Shown here piece by piece: positions 5,905 through 8,485 of a stretch of 8,485 nucleotides of DNA. A program made the position numbers and the translations under genes. The notes under the pieces were generated by a model. It had not been told where the DNA came from, searched no databases, and saw only the letters and a list, made by a program, of their open reading frames with translations. Numbering within the stretch: position 1 is the first letter of the stretch; the number at the start of each line of letters is the position of its first letter. The DNA comes from an uncultured Eggerthellaceae bacterium (GTDB lineage Bacteria > Actinomycetota > Coriobacteriia > Coriobacteriales > Eggerthellaceae). The stretch lies in contig CAJTML010000091.1 of NCBI GenBank assembly GCA_910577495.1, forward strand, positions 1 to 8,485, read 5' to 3'.

Positions 5905-7212
5905 TTAGTCCTTATCCGCGCAATCATGCACCGCATGCTGGCTCCGCGGCGTTATACCCGCCAGGTCAGAGCAATAATCTCGCGCAAAGACCACCAGGTT
6001 GCTTCGCGGGAACAGGTGTTCATGCAGCGCCATAAAGTAGCTATCAGTCATAGACGCCATGTAGTCTACGATAATCTGATTCGGGTCAGTTTGTAGGTAG
6101 GTTTCGGGCGAAATCGTACGCGACTTTGAGCTTAAGCGCGCAATATGATGCTGAAAGACTGGCGAGGCCTCATTGCCGCTCACCACATCAGCAAGCAGCT
6201 TATCGTAGAGCTGCTCAAACATCTCTTCCACCACGTTGGATGTGTCGCCAATCATACCTTCACGGTTGTAGATGATCTCGTAGTTTTGTCGCTTCGCCAA
6301 AACCAGATCATCATAGACCGCCCGACTCATGCAGATATGATCTTTGCCATAGCTGTTGTTGACAATGTCCACTGTGAGATTATTGATGATCTGGGCGTTA
6401 TTAGTGCCAATCACCGCTGAGTCAAACATATCAAGAGAGTCCAAAACGCCCATATCAAGCGCGTCTTGGCGGTCTTTGCCCAGATACGCAATCATATCCG
6501 AGACGCGTACTACACACCCTTCAAGGGTGGACGGTCGCAGCGTCTTGATGGTGAGCTCATTGGTATTGCAGGCATCAACCAACGCATCCAAGGTGGCGAA
6601 ATCACGCGTATCCCCCATTTGCAGAACTTGCTGGGCGAATTCGCCATTATGACAGAGCACCCCATCTAAAGTTTGCAGTGAGATATTGCGTTTATAGAGC
6701 TGATCAAGCACGCGTACCGAGTGGACGTTGTGATTGAAATACCGACCCGTACGCGCGTGATAGCTCTGTGACAAGAAGCGCTCACCAGCGTGGCCAAAGG
6801 GCGTGTGTCCCAGGTCGTGGCCTAAGGCAATAGCTTCAATCAATTCGGTATTCAGCCCCAAAAGGCTGCCGATATTGCGCGCGATGCGGCTTACCAGCTG
6901 CACGTGCAAACCGCGTCGTGAGATATCGTCATTTTCGACAAATGAAAACACCTGAGTTTTGTCGGCGTAGCGGTTATACGCAGGCATGTTGATGATTTTT
7001 TCAATGTCGCGCGAAAATGCCGATCGCGTCAGCGTTGCAACGTCATGAGGGTTATCCTCGCGTCGCAACACTAACGCGTCGTCAAATCTATACGGGCTTA
7101 CCGTTCCGGACGCACGATCAGCTTCAATGTGAGCTGCAACAGCTGCATCAAGTTGAAGATAGCCAGGATTCCCCGGTTTTTGTTGTAGCTGATCAGTTAC
7201 GGAAGGTTCCAC
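5905..7212 (-). CDS. dgt: Deoxyguanosinetriphosphate triphosphohydrolase (HD-domain dNTPase)
   Basis: An HD-superfamily enzyme that hydrolyses dGTP, or dNTPs more broadly, to the nucleoside and triphosphate, helping balance DNA precursor pools. With the chosen GTG start it has 435 residues. KTQVF (85-89) precedes the first metal ligand H103 (RRGLHVQ, where most relatives have RLTH). The HD pair is GHDLGHTPFGH (H132, D133, with H136 and H141), and the final ligand is D239 in VRVSDMIAYLGKD. FNHNVHS and LCHNGE are also family-typical. The GTG at 7212 is preferred because AGGAG lies 10 bases upstream and it leaves 13 bases after the glycosyltransferase stop; a TTG at 7275 in the same frame would overlap that gene by 50 bases with no good ribosome site. 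dnaG follows 3 bases later. The family is firm; true substrate specificity is unknown. Confidence 0.9.
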   Translation of the reverse strand: MEPSVTDQLQQKPGNPGYLQLDAAVAAHIEADRASGTVSPYRFDDALVLRREDNPHDVATLTRSAFSRDIEKIINMPAYNRYADKTQVFSFVENDDISRRGLHVQLVSRIARNIGSLLGLNTELIEAIALGHDLGHTPFGHAGERFLSQSYHARTGRYFNHNVHSVRVLDQLYKRNISLQTLDGVLCHNGEFAQQVLQMGDTRDFATLDALVDACNTNELTIKTLRPSTLEGCVVRVSDMIAYLGKDRQDALDMGVLDSLDMFDSAVIGTNNAQIINNLTVDIVNNSYGKDHICMSRAVYDDLVLAKRQNYEIIYNREGMIGDTSNVVEEMFEQLYDKLLADVVSGNEASPVFQHHIARLSSKSRTISPETYLQTDPNQIIVDYMASMTDSYFMALHEHLFPRSNLVVFARDYCSDLAGITPRSQHAVHDCADKD

Positions 7213-7222
7213 GTGTAAGTAA

Positions 7223-7227
7223 CTCCT
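7223..7227 (-). promoter_or_regulatory. Ribosome binding site that sets the dgt start
   Basis: The minus strand reads AGGAG at 7227-7223, 10 bases before GTG at 7212. It overlaps the glycosyltransferase stop (TAGGAG contains both), so termination there and initiation of dgt may be coupled. Confidence 0.65.
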
Positions 7228-8248
7228 AGTTAAACTTAAAGAGGCGCTGTGCCATATGATAACCCGTGATGCCAATGCGCCTACCCAACTCAGTAGGAAG
7301 ATTGGTACCTAAATTGAGCACCGAACGGCGTACACGCCGATAAACGTTGGGGTTGTGCTCTTTGAGGTAGTCCCAAATTTCTTCGCGCTTATCTTCTGCC
7401 TCATCAGTATCAATCATGCGCAAGAAAATTGAGCAGATGCACATCATCATAGACAGGTAGTTTTCCATGTAACGCTCAAGGCGCTCTTCGCTCACATCAT
7501 CAGGCAACGTGACTGCATCAATCATGGTGCGCGTCACACGGAGCTGCTGATCAATGCGGCCTTTCATAACATCTTCGTTAACCGACTGATCCTCGCGTCC
7601 AATGAAGTAGCGATACATATCAACATCGCGATAATAGATGCTCTTCACGTGCGGCAGCGGCACATACACAAAGATGTTATCCACATAGAAGCAGTGTTCG
7701 GGCAGCTCAAGCCCCATGTCGCGCAGAAGCTCAGTGCGATAAATGACCGAATGCATGAGCAGGTACTGACTTGGCAAGAAGTGTCCTACCTGATCCCAGG
7801 TAAACTCCTTGCCCTCAGGAAACACGTTGCGATAATGCATGACCGTACGCGTACCCTCATGCACTTTCTCATACACGTAGTTTGCAATGATCAAGTCAGT
7901 GGGGTTGTCTGTTTGCACCTGCTGGCGAAGGTAGGCCATGATCTCATCCATAGCATGCTTGTCCAGCCAGTCATCTGAGTCAACGACCTTAAAGTAGGTA
8001 CCCGTTGCATGTGCCAGGCCACAATTGACCGCTGATCCGTGTCCGCCATGTTCCTTATGAATAGCGCGAATGATGTCAGGGTGACGCTCTTGCCAGGCAT
8101 CTGCAATTTCAGCCGTGTTGTCTTTGGTTGAGCCGTCATCAACGATAATGATCTCAATATCATCTCCGACCGCCAACAAAGACTCAATACATTTGTCCAT
8201 GTAGGCGGCTGAGTTATAACAAGGAATAGCAAAGGTAATGGTTTTCAT
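7226..8248 (-). CDS. Family 2 glycosyltransferase
   Basis: A 340-residue GT-A fold enzyme that would transfer a sugar from a nucleotide-sugar donor to an acceptor, probably a surface polysaccharide or glycolipid. The family signatures are clear: the start FAIPCYNSAAYMDKCIESLL, the nucleotide-binding IIIVDDGST (D37, D38), the GGHGSAVNCGLAHA stretch (68-81) and the metal-binding DSDDW (90-94). The second half has no long hydrophobic segments, so it is probably soluble or peripherally membrane-bound. It begins 3 bases after the UDP-galactopyranose mutase stop, with GGTGGGG about 6 bases upstream of the ATG, so the two are almost certainly one operon. This suggests, but does not show, that it uses UDP-galactofuranose or builds a galactofuranose-containing glycan. 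Donor and acceptor cannot be read from the sequence. It is followed closely by dgt, an unrelated function. Confidence 0.88.
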   Translation of the reverse strand: MKTITFAIPCYNSAAYMDKCIESLLAVGDDIEIIIVDDGSTKDNTAEIADAWQERHPDIIRAIHKEHGGHGSAVNCGLAHATGTYFKVVDSDDWLDKHAMDEIMAYLRQQVQTDNPTDLIIANYVYEKVHEGTRTVMHYRNVFPEGKEFTWDQVGHFLPSQYLLMHSVIYRTELLRDMGLELPEHCFYVDNIFVYVPLPHVKSIYYRDVDMYRYFIGREDQSVNEDVMKGRIDQQLRVTRTMIDAVTLPDDVSEERLERYMENYLSMMMCICSIFLRMIDTDEAEDKREEIWDYLKEHNPNVYRRVRRSVLNLGTNLPTELGRRIGITGYHMAQRLFKFN

Positions 8249-8251
8249 TAC

Positions 8252-8485
8252 TTACCCCACCAGTTCATCTGCCAACGTCAACGCACGACCAATAATAATG
8301 TCCATGTTGTAGTAACGATACTCAGCCAAACGGCCCAGCGGATAGAAGTTATCCAGTGACTTCGTCAGCGCCAAATAGCGATCATAGTGAGCGTTGTTTT
8401 CCTCGTTAATGATGGCGTAATACGGAATCTGGGTATCCGGATCCTCGTACGGATGGCTGAATTCCTTCATGATGGTGGTGTTGGG
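8252..8485 (-). CDS. glf: UDP-galactopyranose mutase, C-terminal part (gene cut by window edge)
   Basis: Only the last 77 codons are present; the gene continues beyond the right edge, so no start can be given. The reading frame is open to the window end (PNTTIMKEFSHPYED at its N-terminal side). The stretch IPYYAIINEENNAHYDRYLA followed by PLGRLAEYRYYNMD is characteristic of the C-terminal part of Glf, where the GRLAEYKYYDMD-like segment contributes to FAD and substrate binding. Glf is a flavoenzyme that interconverts UDP-galactopyranose and UDP-galactofuranose, the precursor of galactofuranose in cell-surface glycans. The glycosyltransferase gene starts 3 bases after its stop codon, consistent with a surface-polysaccharide operon. 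The FAD-binding Rossmann motif lies outside the window. The assignment is good despite the truncation. Confidence 0.88.
   Translation of the reverse strand, partial: PNTTIMKEFSHPYEDPDTQIPYYAIINEENNAHYDRYLALTKSLDNFYPLGRLAEYRYYNMDIIIGRALTLADELVG

Noticed and set aside
7213..7275. Upstream TTG start of dgt adding 21 residues
   Set aside because: It overlaps the end of the glycosyltransferase by 50 bases with only a weak ribosome site; GTG at 7212 has AGGAG and leaves a normal 13-base gap.
1..8485. Novel defence, mobile or CRISPR-type system
   Set aside because: Each gene is assigned to a known core or surface-glycan family. I saw no transposase, integrase, tRNA-linked repeats, spaced direct repeats or toxin-antitoxin pair.

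Overview
The window is a compact bacterial chromosome segment in which all nine recognisable genes lie on the minus strand and are transcribed from high to low coordinates. The longest gene-free stretch is only 116 bases (875-990), so no region over 300 bases lacks a gene. The dgt-dnaG pairing, also found in mycobacteria, together with the def-fmt-rsmB cluster and the protein style, suggests an actinobacterium of moderate GC content. My best guess is class Coriobacteriia (gut or oral Eggerthellaceae/Atopobiaceae type), but this is inferred from protein style and cannot be proven here.

In transcription order (right to left) the layout is: the 3' part of a UDP-galactopyranose mutase gene (glf, cut by the window edge); a family 2 glycosyltransferase starting 3 nt later; an HD-domain dGTP triphosphohydrolase (dgt) 13 nt further on; DNA primase (dnaG) 3 nt after dgt; an 80-nt spacer; peptide deformylase (def); methionyl-tRNA formyltransferase (fmt); the 16S rRNA m5C967 methyltransferase rsmB, overlapping fmt by 8 nt; a 116-nt intergenic region with a candidate promoter/operator; a helix-turn-helix plus cupin regulator; and, after a strong imperfect hairpin, the start of an AMP-forming acyl-CoA synthetase gene that runs off the left edge.

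Functionally there are three blocks. The right block (glf and the glycosyltransferase) makes or uses galactofuranose-type surface sugar. The middle block is housekeeping: dgt and dnaG act on nucleotide pools and replication priming, def and fmt remove and add the formyl group of initiator methionine, and rsmB modifies the ribosome. Spacings of 3 to 42 nt and start/stop overlaps suggest that much of this is co-transcribed and partly translationally coupled. The left block is a probable ligand-sensing regulator with the acyl-CoA ligase it may control.

I found no tRNA, rRNA, CRISPR, transposon, phage or defence genes. The region is mostly ordinary core genome. The points worth a second look are local: a non-canonical SAM motif and a pentapeptide-repeat tail in RsmB, the long hairpin between the regulator and the ligase, an inverted repeat at the regulator's candidate promoter, and the unusual dnaG-def spacer.
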